This document shows positions 14,812 through 23,171 of a DNA stretch of 34,144 nt, one piece after another. The DNA comes from Bauldia litoralis. GTDB lineage: Bacteria > Pseudomonadota > Alphaproteobacteria > Rhizobiales > Kaistiaceae. Numbering within the stretch: position 1 is the stretch's first letter; each line of letters begins with the position of its first letter. The notes below the pieces were generated by a model that saw nothing but the letters and a program-made list of their open reading frames with translations, was not told where the DNA came from and searched no databases. The translations under genes and the position numbers were made by a program. The stretch covers positions 1 through 34,144 of the forward strand of contig CAMCWB010000039.1 of NCBI GenBank assembly GCA_945882315.1, read 5' to 3'.

Positions 14812-15969
14812 GTGAACGGAGGAATGACGCCAATCCGCCGCCTGGTCACAGGCAACGATGCCGAAGGGCGGTCGAAAGTCGTGTGGGACGGGCCGGCGCC
14901 GGACGTCCATCCGCTGACGCCGCAGGCCAATCCGTGGACGGACTTCTGGGTCTGGAAGGAAACGCCGATGCCGATGGCCGGAGAGGACGGCGGCAATCTC
15001 GCCTATGACTTTCCCGGCCCGATCGGCGGCGGGCATTTCCGCGCCGTCGAGGGCTTCGCGCCAAAGGGAAAATACGATCCGGCGAGCGATCCGAAGCATA
15101 CGCCGCCGCATGCGCCGAAGATGCGTCCGCATGGACGGACCTGGGATCGCGGCGGCAAGAATTCGCATACCTCCGACATGCACAAGACGGAGACGATCGA
15201 CTACGCGATCCTCTTCAAGGGCGAGCGCAACCTCATCCTCGACGATGGCGAGGTGAGCTGGCGGCCGGGCGACATCGTCATCGATGTCGGCGCCTATCAC
15301 CAGTGGACCAGCCCGCGGCAGGACGGCCTCGTCCTCTACGACATGATCTCGGCGCGTTTCGTCGACGGGCCGGTCGGCCTGGCGCAGGGACACGATCCGG
15401 TGATGCGGGCGCCCGCCAATCAGAAGCTGCCCGACGGCGTCAAGCCGGCGCGCCGGATCGTCTGCCTCGACAAGGAGCCCGGCAGGTCGTCGCTGGTCAG
15501 CGACGGGCCGACGCCGGATGTGCGCCTCGATGCGGCGCGGCCGGGCTTTGCCTCGCAGCGCATGTGGGTGACCGACAGTTTTCCGGCCAAGATCGTCTTC
15601 GAGACGCTGCACCTGCCGCACACGATCGAGCCGCCGAAGAACGGATCGGTGCTACGCAGCGTGACCATCCCGCCCGACGCCGCGTGGAAGGGCAAGGTCA
15701 GCAGCACCGAGGTCGAGGCGTATTTCCGGTCGATGGGCTCGCCGCGGGCCTCAACCTATTCCGCCAAGGCGCCGCATCCCTACATGCAGAAGACACGCTC
15801 GATCGATTTCTGCGTCATCCAGGAAGGTAGCGTCGTTCTCGTCCTCGACACGCAGGAAGTCGAGATGAAGGAAGGCGAGATCGCCATCCTGCGCGGCGCC
15901 AACCATGCCTGGAGCAACCGGTCGGCCAATCCGGCCGTCATCGCCATCGCGTCACATGATGCGATGTAG
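14812..15969 (+). CDS. Twin-cupin protein (duplicated cupin domain)
   Basis: A 385-residue protein of two homologous halves. Each half starts with the same motif (RRLVTGNDAEGRSKVVWDGP near residue 9; RRIVCLDKEPGRSSLVSDGP near residue 215) and ends in a cupin barrel. The first barrel keeps possible metal ligands (HTSDMHKTET and DVGAYHQW). The second reads HPYMQKTRSID and LRGANHAWSN and has lost most of them. Enzymes of the twin-cupin type include gentisate-type dioxygenases and isomerases; the reaction here cannot be named. I chose GTG 14812 because AAGGA lies about eight bases upstream; ATG 14824 in frame is also possible, but its GGAGG would be only one base away. It is the first gene to the right of the GntR regulator and divergent from it. 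Confidence 0.8.
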   Translation: MNGGMTPIRRLVTGNDAEGRSKVVWDGPAPDVHPLTPQANPWTDFWVWKETPMPMAGEDGGNLAYDFPGPIGGGHFRAVEGFAPKGKYDPASDPKHTPPHAPKMRPHGRTWDRGGKNSHTSDMHKTETIDYAILFKGERNLILDDGEVSWRPGDIVIDVGAYHQWTSPRQDGLVLYDMISARFVDGPVGLAQGHDPVMRAPANQKLPDGVKPARRIVCLDKEPGRSSLVSDGPTPDVRLDAARPGFASQRMWVTDSFPAKIVFETLHLPHTIEPPKNGSVLRSVTIPPDAAWKGKVSSTEVEAYFRSMGSPRASTYSAKAPHPYMQKTRSIDFCVIQEGSVVLVLDTQEVEMKEGEIAILRGANHAWSNRSANPAVIAIASHDAM

Positions 15970-16041
15970 GGCGGATTAGCGGAGCGTAATCCGCCGATAC
16001 CTGCGGCGGGTTACGCCCCCGAAGTCGGGGGCTAACCCGCC
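15970..16041. repeat. Palindromic repeat pair between convergent genes (REP-like; likely terminator for both)
   Basis: Two hairpins in tandem: GGCGGATTA/TAATCCGCC (15970-15995) and GGCGGGTTA/TAACCCGCC (16005-16041), the second with an inner GCCCCC/GGGGGC stem. The wording is that of a widespread proteobacterial intergenic palindrome (GTAGGGCGGATTAGC...). It fills the 81-bp gap between the cupin gene and the ThDP gene, which converge, so it probably serves as a bidirectional transcript end. A truncated relative lies near 30384. Confidence 0.8.
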
Positions 16042-16050
16042 CTACGGTGC

Positions 16051-17724
16051 CTAGTGCCCGACGCGCTTGGCGAGGACTTCCTTGTCGCTGACCGCGTCGA
16101 TGACCACCGGCTTGTTCAGCGTCAGCGCCTTCTTGAAGGCTTCGCGGAATTCGGCCGGGGTTTCGGCGCGGATGCCGACGCAGCCATAGGCGTCGGCGAT
16201 CTTGGCGAAGTTCACGTCGTTGAAGGTCCACATGTCGGTCCAGCCGCCGCGCGGCTTGTTGTTGTAGGCGACCTTGTTGAGCGTGATCTCCTGGTTCAGC
16301 GAGCTGTTGTTGTTGACCACGGTGATCAGATTGATGCCGCAGCGTGCCGCAGTCTCGAGTTCGGAGATGTGGTACTGGAAGCCGCCGTCACCGGTGAAGC
16401 AGACGACCGCTTGGTCGGGCAGGGCGCATTTCACGCCGAGCGCGCCGGGGAAGCCCCAGCCGAGCGAGCCGGCGCAGCGGAAGAAGCGCTGGGTGGGATG
16501 CTCGAGCTCGATCATCGTGCCGGTCCACATGCCGGAATGGCCGGTGTCGGAGACGACGACGCCGTCCTTGGGCAGGAGCTCCGATATCTCGCGGCAGATG
16601 CGCTCCGGCCGCATCGGCACGGCATCCGACGTCAGGTTCGGCTCTTCGCTAGCCCGCCATTCGGCGACCAATTCGGCGACGCGGCCGGTCCAGGCCTTGG
16701 CGGCCTCGGGCGATTTCTTCTCCGCGAGGTCGATCAGCTTGCGGAGCGAGACCTTGGCGTCGCCCATGATCGAGGCGGCGTTCGGATAGTTGCGGCCGAG
16801 CTCGGCGCCGTCGATGTTGAGCTGGACGACGGTCGTGCCCGGCGGCGGGAACTGCCAGCCATGGGTGACCATGCCGCCGGCACTGCTGCCGAGGAAGAAG
16901 ACCAGGTCGGCCTCGGCCAGCGCCTTGTTGGCGCAGGAGCGGGCATAGGTGCCCGACACGCCGACATTCAGCGGATGGTGGTCGGCGATTGCCGCCTTGG
17001 CGTTCAGCGACGTGATCACCGGGATCTGGAGCTTCTCGACGAATTCGACCAGCTCGCGCTCGGCGCCGGAGCGGACGATGCCGCCGCCAGCGACGACCAG
17101 GGGCTTTTTCGCTTTGGCGATGACGGCAAGCACGTCCCTGACGTGCTGCGTCTCCGGCTCGGGCCGGAAGGGCGGCACCTTCGTGAAGGCCTTCTCGATC
17201 ACGATCGTGAGGTCGGCTTCCTGCTCGGCCATATGGGCGCCGCGGCCCTGGATCTGGAGATGCACCGGGCCGGGCGCGCCGGTGGTCGCGGCGCGGAAGG
17301 CCTGGCGGACCATGTCGGGAATGCGCACCAGCGAATCGCAGGCGGTGTTGTATTTGGTGACCGGATCGAATTGCGAAAAATCTTCGACCTCCTGATAGGC
17401 GTGGCGGAAACGCCAGTCGGGCAGCGGGCCGCCGCTGATCGCCACGACCGGCGAGCCGGCCATGTAGGCGTCGCGGAGGCCGGCGGCGAGGTTCGATCCG
17501 CCGATCGCCTGCGCCATGCAGACGCCGGGCTTGCCGCTCGCCCGGGCAAAGCCGTCGGCCATGTAGGCGGCGGCCTTCTCGCCATGGGTGAGGACGCGCT
17601 TGATCTTCATGTCCTCCATCTCGGCGAGCGCCTTGGCGAAGACGGCAGGGACGAAGAAAATATGGGAGACACCGTAGCCCTCCAGCATCTCGGCGAATGC
17701 CCGCGCTCCAGTCATCTTCGGCAT
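16051..17724 (-). CDS. ThDP-dependent enzyme of the acetolactate synthase / decarboxylase family
   Basis: A 557-residue thiamine-diphosphate enzyme with the usual three domains. The N-terminal PYR domain has the cofactor-activating glutamate in LTHGEKAAAYMADGFAR (Glu49). The middle domain includes PLVVAGGGIVRSGAERE. The C-terminal PP domain carries the GDG-x(n)-NN signature as CFTGDGGFQYHISELETAAR...VNNNSS. The family includes acetolactate synthases, 2-oxoacid decarboxylases and acyl-CoA lyases; the sequence does not decide between them, and no small regulatory subunit lies beside it, so branched-chain biosynthesis is unlikely. A good Shine-Dalgarno (GAGGAGGG) precedes the ATG. It diverges from the tcuA-like gene, which fits joint control. 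Confidence 0.85.
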   Translation of the reverse strand: MPKMTGARAFAEMLEGYGVSHIFFVPAVFAKALAEMEDMKIKRVLTHGEKAAAYMADGFARASGKPGVCMAQAIGGSNLAAGLRDAYMAGSPVVAISGGPLPDWRFRHAYQEVEDFSQFDPVTKYNTACDSLVRIPDMVRQAFRAATTGAPGPVHLQIQGRGAHMAEQEADLTIVIEKAFTKVPPFRPEPETQHVRDVLAVIAKAKKPLVVAGGGIVRSGAERELVEFVEKLQIPVITSLNAKAAIADHHPLNVGVSGTYARSCANKALAEADLVFFLGSSAGGMVTHGWQFPPPGTTVVQLNIDGAELGRNYPNAASIMGDAKVSLRKLIDLAEKKSPEAAKAWTGRVAELVAEWRASEEPNLTSDAVPMRPERICREISELLPKDGVVVSDTGHSGMWTGTMIELEHPTQRFFRCAGSLGWGFPGALGVKCALPDQAVVCFTGDGGFQYHISELETAARCGINLITVVNNNSSLNQEITLNKVAYNNKPRGGWTDMWTFNDVNFAKIADAYGCVGIRAETPAEFREAFKKALTLNKPVVIDAVSDKEVLAKRVGH

Positions 17725-17848
17725 GAAACTGTTCCCTCCTCGACAAGCGTGCGCGTCATTAGCGCCGCTCTTTCTTTTTTGTGCGGGCCGACCGGTCCGC
17801 TGCCTTCATCCTAACCAAAGGCACGCCGAGCGAAAGCCTCGTATCTTG

Positions 17849-17858
17849 CTGCATACAA
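17849..17858. promoter_or_regulatory. Weak GntR-type operator candidate upstream of tcuA
   Basis: CTGCATACAA, which on the other strand reads TTGTATGCAG and matches the FCD-type TTGTATACAA palindrome at 8 of 10 positions. It lies between the divergent ThDP and tcuA genes. A short match in a 175-bp region can arise by chance. Confidence 0.25.
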
Positions 17859-17899
17859 CGGTATTCGTTAGCCTCGGTTTTCCGACAGGCTGGCAGGCG

Positions 17900-19297
17900 A
17901 TGGTGGATCTCGCGAAGCGCTACGATGTCCTGGTGATCGGCGGCGGCAACGCGGTGCTTTGCGCCGCCATCACCGCCCGGCGACGGGGCTGCTCGGTCCT
18001 CGTCCTCGAAGCCGCGCCTAAATTCTACCGGGGCGGCAATACGCGACACACGCGCAACATCCGTGTCGCCCATGACGGGCCGAGCGGCCTGATGACCGGC
18101 GCCTATCCGGAAGAGGAATTCTGGGCCGACCTGCAGCGGGTGACCGGCGGCGAGACCGACGAGCATCTCGCCCGCCGGATGATCCGGCTGTCGAAGGAAC
18201 TGCAGAGCTGGCTGGGTGCGCAGGGCGTTCATTTCCAGGCGCCGCTGCAGGGCAGCATCGGGCTCGACCGCACCAATGCGTTCTTCCTCGGCGGCGGCCG
18301 CGCGATGCTCAATGCACTCTACCGCACGGCGCTGGGACTCGGGGTCGAGGCCCTCTATGACGCCGAAGTCGTCAATCTCGTCGTCGACGGCAACCGCTTC
18401 GTCTCCGCCATCGTCGAGACGGCAACGGGACGGTTCGCCGTGGAAGCGACGAGCCTCGTCGCGGCTGCCGGCGGCTTCGAGGCCAATCTCGAATGGCTGA
18501 AGCAATATTGGGGCGACAAGGCCGACAATTTCATCATCCGCGGGACGCCGTATAATCGCGGCCGCGTCCTCCGCATCCTCCTCGACAACGGCATCGAGCC
18601 GGTTGGCGATCCGACGCAATGCCATGCCGTGGCGCTCGACGTGCGGGCGCCGCGTTTCGACGGCGGCATCATCACGCGGCTCGACAGCATCGTCTACGGC
18701 ATCGTCGTCAACCGCGACAGCCAGCGCTTCTATGACGAGGACGAGGATATGTGGCCGAAGCGCTATGCGATCTGGGGCCGGCTGATCGCCGCGGAGCCCG
18801 GCCAGATCGCCTTCTCGATCCATGATGCGCGGATGGAGGGCCGCTTCATCCCGCCGCCCTTTCCGGCCATCAAGGCGGATACGATCCCGGAACTTGCCGT
18901 GAAGCTCGGCCTCGACGGGGCGGCGCTCGCGGCGACCGTCGCGGCCTTCAACGAAGCCGTCCGGCCCGGCACGTTCGATACGACGAAGCTTGACGATTGC
19001 CGGACGGAGGGATTGGAGCTGCCCAAGACGCATTGGGCGACGCCGCTCGACCGGCCGCCTTTTTCCGCCTATCCGCTCCGTCCGGGCATAACCTTCACCT
19101 ATCTCGGCACGCGGGTCGACGATCGCGGCCGCATCCTCATGGCGGGCGGCGCGCCGTCGGCCAACATGTTCGCGGCCGGCGAGATCATGGCCGGCAACAT
19201 CCTCGGCAAGGGCTATCTCGCCGGCATCGGCATGACGATCGGCGGCGTCTCGGGCCGCGTCGCGGGGGAGGGAGCGGCCGCACATGCGTTCAATTGA
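17900..19297 (+). CDS. tcuA: FAD-dependent tricarballylate dehydrogenase-type flavoprotein
   Basis: A 465-residue flavoprotein of the fumarate reductase/succinate dehydrogenase FAD family, the same length as Salmonella TcuA. The dinucleotide-binding start is YDVLVIGGGNAVLCAAITAR (about 8-27), followed by the family-typical RGGNTRHTRNIRVAHDGP (about 47-64). It ends with LMAGGAPSANMFAAGEIMAGNILGKGYLAGIGMTIGGVSGRVAG, the FAD-closing segment. TcuA oxidises tricarballylate to cis-aconitate; a related polycarboxylate is equally possible here. The ATG at 17900 has GGCAGG just upstream. Its 3' end overlaps the tcuB-like gene by 14 bp, so the pair is translationally coupled. Confidence 0.85.
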   Translation: MVDLAKRYDVLVIGGGNAVLCAAITARRRGCSVLVLEAAPKFYRGGNTRHTRNIRVAHDGPSGLMTGAYPEEEFWADLQRVTGGETDEHLARRMIRLSKELQSWLGAQGVHFQAPLQGSIGLDRTNAFFLGGGRAMLNALYRTALGLGVEALYDAEVVNLVVDGNRFVSAIVETATGRFAVEATSLVAAAGGFEANLEWLKQYWGDKADNFIIRGTPYNRGRVLRILLDNGIEPVGDPTQCHAVALDVRAPRFDGGIITRLDSIVYGIVVNRDSQRFYDEDEDMWPKRYAIWGRLIAAEPGQIAFSIHDARMEGRFIPPPFPAIKADTIPELAVKLGLDGAALAATVAAFNEAVRPGTFDTTKLDDCRTEGLELPKTHWATPLDRPPFSAYPLRPGITFTYLGTRVDDRGRILMAGGAPSANMFAAGEIMAGNILGKGYLAGIGMTIGGVSGRVAGEGAAAHAFN

Positions 19298-20432
19298 CGA
19301 ACTCTCCCCGCCGCCGGCCTTTCCGCTCTGGGCGAAGAGCCACTCGACGGCGGCGCTCGACGAGGCCGACCGGGTCGCCACGATCTGCAATTCCTGCCGC
19401 TATTGCGAGGGCTTGTGTGCGGTCTTCCCGGCGATGGAGACGCGCACCATCTTTGCCGCCGGCGATCTGAACTATCTCGCCAATCTCTGCCATGGTTGCG
19501 GTGCCTGCTACGACGATTGCCAGTTCTCGCCGCCGCATGAATTTGCCGTCAACGTGCCGAAGACCTTCGAGACGCTGCGCGCCGAATCCTACCAGGCCTA
19601 TGCCTGGCCACGGGCCTTCGCGCCGGCTTTCGAGCGGAACGGCCTCGTCATCAGCCTGGTCGCGGCAGCAAGCGTCGCGGTCTTCGTCCTAGGCTTCGTC
19701 GGCCTCGGCGATCCGGCGGTTCTTTTCACGACGCAGACCGGCGCTGGCGCCTTCTACCGGCTGATGCCGCATGAGGCGATGGTGGCGCTTTTCGGTGCCG
19801 CGTTTCTCTATGCCATCATCGCGATCGCGATGGGGCTCAGATCCTTCTGGCGCGATAGCGGCGGATCTGGCGTCGACATTGCCGCCAGCCTGAAAGCGCT
19901 CCGCGACGCCGGAACGCTGCGCTATCTCGACGGCGGCGGAGCCGGCTGCGACATCTCGGGCAAGGCGACGCCCGATCGCCGCCGCCTCTATCACCACTTC
20001 ACCTCATACGGCTTCCTGCTCTGCCTCGCGTCGACCTCGGTGGCGACGCTCTATCACTATCTGCTCGGCCGGGAGGCGCCCTATCCCTGGTATGATTTGC
20101 CGGTGCTGCTCGGCACGGCCGGCGGCGTTGGCCTGATCATCGGGCCCGTCGGCCTGCTCGTCGCGAAATGGGATCGCAATCCGGCGCTCCGCGATGCGAA
20201 GCGGCTGGGCATGGACGTGGCCTTCCTCGTCATGCTGCTGCTCACCAGCCTGACCGGCCTGCTGCTCCTCGGCCTGCGCGCAACGCCGGCAATGGGCATC
20301 CTGCTTGCCCTGCATCTCGGCGTGGTGTTCAGCCTGTTCGTCACCATGCCCTACGGGAAATTCGTGCATGGGCTCTATCGCTTCGCCGCACTTCTGCGTT
20401 TCGCCGGCGAAAGCAGGACGCGGGGGAGCTAG
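19284..20432 (+). CDS. tcuB: TcuB-like iron-sulfur membrane protein (electron transfer from TcuA to quinone)
   Basis: A 382-residue protein. The N-terminal soluble part (about 1-90) has two 4Fe-4S motifs, CNSCRYCEGLC and CHGCGACYDDC, each C-x2-C-x2-C-x3-C. The rest is membrane-embedded with about six hydrophobic segments (for example NGLVISLVAAASVAVFVLG, LVMLLLTSLTGLLLLGL), interrupted by a loop around 190-230. Histidines (YHHFTSYGF, TLYHYLLG, LALHLG) could ligate heme. TcuB re-oxidises the FAD of TcuA and passes electrons to the quinone pool. The start overlaps tcuA by 14 bp. No TcuC transporter follows, and the gene ends in a palindromic repeat. Confidence 0.87.
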   Translation: MRSIDELSPPPAFPLWAKSHSTAALDEADRVATICNSCRYCEGLCAVFPAMETRTIFAAGDLNYLANLCHGCGACYDDCQFSPPHEFAVNVPKTFETLRAESYQAYAWPRAFAPAFERNGLVISLVAAASVAVFVLGFVGLGDPAVLFTTQTGAGAFYRLMPHEAMVALFGAAFLYAIIAIAMGLRSFWRDSGGSGVDIAASLKALRDAGTLRYLDGGGAGCDISGKATPDRRRLYHHFTSYGFLLCLASTSVATLYHYLLGREAPYPWYDLPVLLGTAGGVGLIIGPVGLLVAKWDRNPALRDAKRLGMDVAFLVMLLLTSLTGLLLLGLRATPAMGILLALHLGVVFSLFVTMPYGKFVHGLYRFAALLRFAGESRTRGS

Positions 20433-20533
20433 AGCAATGTCAGGAAAAGTGGAAACCGGTTTTCCGTCCGACATTGCGTAAATTCAAGGAATCTGGAGCG
20501 TGATCCGATTCAATTGAAACGGATCATGCTCTA
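20430..20533. repeat. About 104-bp nested palindromic intergenic element (Rhizobiales type)
   Basis: Ends TAGAGC...GCTCTA. Inside are two hairpins: GCAATGTC...GACATTGC around a GGAAA/TTTCC core with ACCGGT at its centre, and GAGCGTGATCCG...CGGATCATGCTC around TTCAATTGAA with two mismatches. Elements with these words (GAGCATGATCCG, AAACCGGTTT) are common between genes of Rhizobiales. It begins at the tcuB stop codon and probably ends the tcuAB transcript. Confidence 0.8.
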
Positions 20534-20574
20534 GCGGCGCGGGGCCGCCGGGTGATCGCAGAAGGAAAGAAGGC

Positions 20575-21357
20575 CTAGCCTTCGATGCTGTCGCCGCGCA
20601 GCTCTTCGGGGTGGATCAGGACCTTCATGTCCTCCCAGACGAGGCAGACATCGACGCGGATGCCGGCATCGATCGCCCGGACGAGGTCGGTGCCCTCGTC
20701 GAGCTCGCGATCGGAGGGCGGCATGGCGACGAGACGGTCGAGCGGCCCGCGTCGCCAGGCGTGGATCGGGACGAAGCGATAGAGGTCGGTGCTGGCGAGC
20801 GCCGTGGCATCGCAGCGGATGTCGAGGAGCGTGCCAACGCGGCCGCCTTCGACCGGATGGACCTGGCGATCATTGTTCCAGGCGACGGCTGCCTTGGCGA
20901 CCGTGGGGTCCTCGAGTTCGCCGGGCTTCAGCGGCGAGACCAGCGTGGCGATGCCGACTTCCGAGCTCGCCAGCGCATACATCAGCGCCTGCAGGTAGAA
21001 CGAGCGGAGCTCAGGCATGTCGTCGGGAACGGCGACGACGATGTCATGGGTATAGAAGCGGTCGAACTTGTTGACCGTCGCGGCAATGCGCTCTGCGCCG
21101 GAGTTCGAACGGTAATTATGCGTGCGGCCGAACTCGGCGAGGTCGGTACGCACCGTATAGGCGCCGGCGGCGCCGACGGCCGCCGCATCCTCGTCATTGA
21201 CGCTATCGACGATGACGCTGCCGATGCCCGAATCGCGCACCCGGTGGAAGGAGCGGACGATCTGCTTCTCGTCCTCGTCCTCGCCGAATTGCGGCTTGGC
21301 GGAGGGCCGGCTGAGGCCGAGTTCTGACGCGACCACGATCAAGGGGTTGAAGATCAT
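20575..21357 (-). CDS. KdsB-like (CMP-KDO synthetase family) cytidylyltransferase-fold protein, divergent
   Basis: About 260 residues from the ATG at 21357 (MIFNPLIVVASELG); a longer frame to 21420 has no better ribosome-binding site. The later part resembles KdsB closely in layout: YRFVPIHAWRRGPL, then VAMPPSDRELDEGTDLVRAI, then DAGIRVDVCLVWEDMK and PEEL. The N-terminal nucleotide-binding segment is altered: in place of the RLPGKPL motif it reads RPSAKPQFGEDEDEK, and QGDEP is replaced by VPDDMPEL. CMP-sugar synthesis is therefore doubtful. It stands among catabolic genes, downstream of a strong terminator of the M24 gene, and its role here is unknown. Confidence 0.6.
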   Translation of the reverse strand: MIFNPLIVVASELGLSRPSAKPQFGEDEDEKQIVRSFHRVRDSGIGSVIVDSVNDEDAAAVGAAGAYTVRTDLAEFGRTHNYRSNSGAERIAATVNKFDRFYTHDIVVAVPDDMPELRSFYLQALMYALASSEVGIATLVSPLKPGELEDPTVAKAAVAWNNDRQVHPVEGGRVGTLLDIRCDATALASTDLYRFVPIHAWRRGPLDRLVAMPPSDRELDEGTDLVRAIDAGIRVDVCLVWEDMKVLIHPEELRGDSIEG

Positions 21358-21421
21358 GGAACGGCTCGGATCTAACGCAGGGGAATCGGGAAATGACAAA
21401 AGAGAACCTAAGGTCTGCATG

Positions 21422-21460
21422 AAAAAAGGGAGAGGGACGGTGTGTTACCGTCCCTCTCCC
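21422..21460 (-). terminator. Strong intrinsic terminator of the M24 gene
   Basis: Thirteen-base-pair perfect stem GGGAGAGGGACGG/CCGTCCCTCTCCC with a seven-base loop, 10 bp after the M24 stop codon; on the minus strand it is followed by six T residues (21427-21422). Confidence 0.93.
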
Positions 21461-21470
21461 TTATACAGAA

Positions 21471-22811
21471 TTACTTCTGCGGATAGCCGAAGATCTCGGC
21501 GTGATGGAACTCGCCCGGACGATAGCCGGCGACGGCTTCTTCCATATGCTCCATCTTGGTGAAGACCGACGGACCGTTCTTCGTCACCAGCACGTTCTCT
21601 TCGAGGCGGCAGGTCTGCTTCAGACCCGCATGGCCGGCGAAGGTCTCGATGGCGAAGTACATGTTCTCCTTGATTTCCGCCGGATACTTCATCGAGTAGG
21701 CGCGGCTCATCCACATGCCCTCATAAAGGGTGATGCCGATCGAGTGCGCGAACTGCTGAAGCGTGACGGTGCCGTATTTGTCGTCGTCGTATTTCGGGAA
21801 CTTGGAGACGACGTCGGCGCTGGTCTTGCCGGGGCGGAGGTTCTCGAGACCGGCATACATCGAGTCGTAGGTCTCGCGGTACAGGTCGATCTCCTGCTGG
21901 TTCATCTTGGCCGCGCACTTGTAGGTGCGGACATAGTCGATGAAGTAGCCGCCGGGGCCGACCGCGTTGATGTCGACGATGACGAGGTCACCCTGCTGGA
22001 TGAGCTTGTCGGTCGCCCAACGGCGATACGGACTGGTGTTGCCGCCCGAGGCCACGATGATGTCGTAGATGATCTCGCAGCCGCGCGTGAGCATGAACTC
22101 ATGCACCTTGGCTTCGATATAGCGCTCGGTCACGCCGGGCTTCAGCCATTCGTGCTTGACGTGCCACATGGCGGCGTCGCCGATCGAGGCCGACATCTTG
22201 AGCTGCTCGATCTCGTCGATCGTCTTGACGACGCGGGCGCGCGAAATCGCCGGCCAGCCGTTGACAATCTTGACGCCGAGCTTCTCGAAGGCGTGCATGC
22301 CGGGCAGATCGAGCTGATCGATGCCGATCTTTTCCTTCTCGACGCCGTTGGCCTTGAGGACCTCATAGACCGAGTTGGCCATCTTGTCGGCCATTTCGCC
22401 GATGGCGCCTTCCGCCCACTGCCAGGTCATGGCCGGACGGATATTGTCCTTCATCCAGGGCAGATCGAGGAAGGCGTTGTACATGTCGGAACCGGCGGTC
22501 TCGAAGAGGACCGGCTCGCCGCCGCGCGGCAGGACCGCGTAACGGATGTTGATGTTGTACTTCCAGTTGCCCTGGTAGGAGCCGGTGATATAGCGAATGT
22601 TGGCGCCGGCGAAGAGGAGGAGCGCGCCCAGGTCGTCCGCTTCCATCTCGGCGCGGGCGCGGGCAAGGCGGTCATGGCGGAGCCGCTCATGGTCGACGCG
22701 GTACTGCCAGTCCGTGCCGTTGACGCTGTAGAGGCGCCGCGGGTTGGTGTGGTGTTCCTCCTGGATGAAACCGGTATCCAGGGGATAGCCGACGTGCGGA
22801 TTTAAAGGCAT
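21471..22811 (-). CDS. M24-family metallopeptidase-fold enzyme (Xaa-Pro peptidase/creatinase type)
   Basis: A 446-residue protein with an N-terminal creatinase-like domain (about 40-200) and a C-terminal pita-bread domain. The five metal-ligand positions of M24 are all present: VIVDINAVG and GYFIDYVRTY (two Asp), QFAHSIGITLYEG (His), MYFAIETFAG (Glu) and RLEENVLVTKNG (Glu). The family contains aminopeptidases, creatinase and the DMSP lyase DddP; this sequence does not share the distinctive DddP wording, so peptidase-like or C-N or C-O bond hydrolysis on a pathway intermediate is possible. The ATG has AGAGG six bases upstream. The gene diverges from the Ldh-type gene over a 360-bp region. Confidence 0.82.
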   Translation of the reverse strand: MPLNPHVGYPLDTGFIQEEHHTNPRRLYSVNGTDWQYRVDHERLRHDRLARARAEMEADDLGALLLFAGANIRYITGSYQGNWKYNINIRYAVLPRGGEPVLFETAGSDMYNAFLDLPWMKDNIRPAMTWQWAEGAIGEMADKMANSVYEVLKANGVEKEKIGIDQLDLPGMHAFEKLGVKIVNGWPAISRARVVKTIDEIEQLKMSASIGDAAMWHVKHEWLKPGVTERYIEAKVHEFMLTRGCEIIYDIIVASGGNTSPYRRWATDKLIQQGDLVIVDINAVGPGGYFIDYVRTYKCAAKMNQQEIDLYRETYDSMYAGLENLRPGKTSADVVSKFPKYDDDKYGTVTLQQFAHSIGITLYEGMWMSRAYSMKYPAEIKENMYFAIETFAGHAGLKQTCRLEENVLVTKNGPSVFTKMEHMEEAVAGYRPGEFHHAEIFGYPQK

Positions 22812-23171
22812 TCAGAACCTCTTTTGCGGATGGTGTAGTTGCAGCGCAATTTTTGGTTGCGATTGGCGTGTCTACTGGAAGCGTTCCCCGACCCAGGCTT
22901 TCAGTTGTCCCCGAAAAAAATCGACGCCGTTCCCCGAAGCAGGCGCGGATCGTATAGCGAGGACCGGCATGGAATCCAAGATGCCGCAGCCCTCGCTGCC
23001 TAAGGCATGCGGGCACGACACCTAACGTGACGCTGGCGGGGATGCAAGGCGCGGCGGCCCCGACTTGCCGCTTTTGGCGATGCAGCATGGACCGGACGCC
23101 GCCGCCCTCGCGCCGGCCGGCGCGGCCGCTATAGTGGCAAAGCCAGCAAGAAGAGCCGAAAAGCCCCGCCC
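22812..23171. other. Divergent 360-bp region between the M24 and Ldh-type genes
   Basis: No gene is supported here. It must contain the promoters of both divergent genes. A TATAGT (23130-23135) lies 37 bp before the Ldh-type ATG but lacks a good -35. A small inverted repeat CGCAA/TTGCG (22853-22869 region) lies close to the M24 start. No known operator was recognised. Confidence 0.4.

Noticed and set aside
16051-17724. IlvB/IlvI acetolactate synthase of branched-chain synthesis
   Set aside because: No small regulatory subunit or other ilv genes; the position in a catabolic region argues against it.
21471-22811. DMSP lyase DddP as the identity of the M24 protein
   Set aside because: Metal ligands are general to the M24 fold, and the sequence around them does not follow DddP. 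No other DMSP gene is present.
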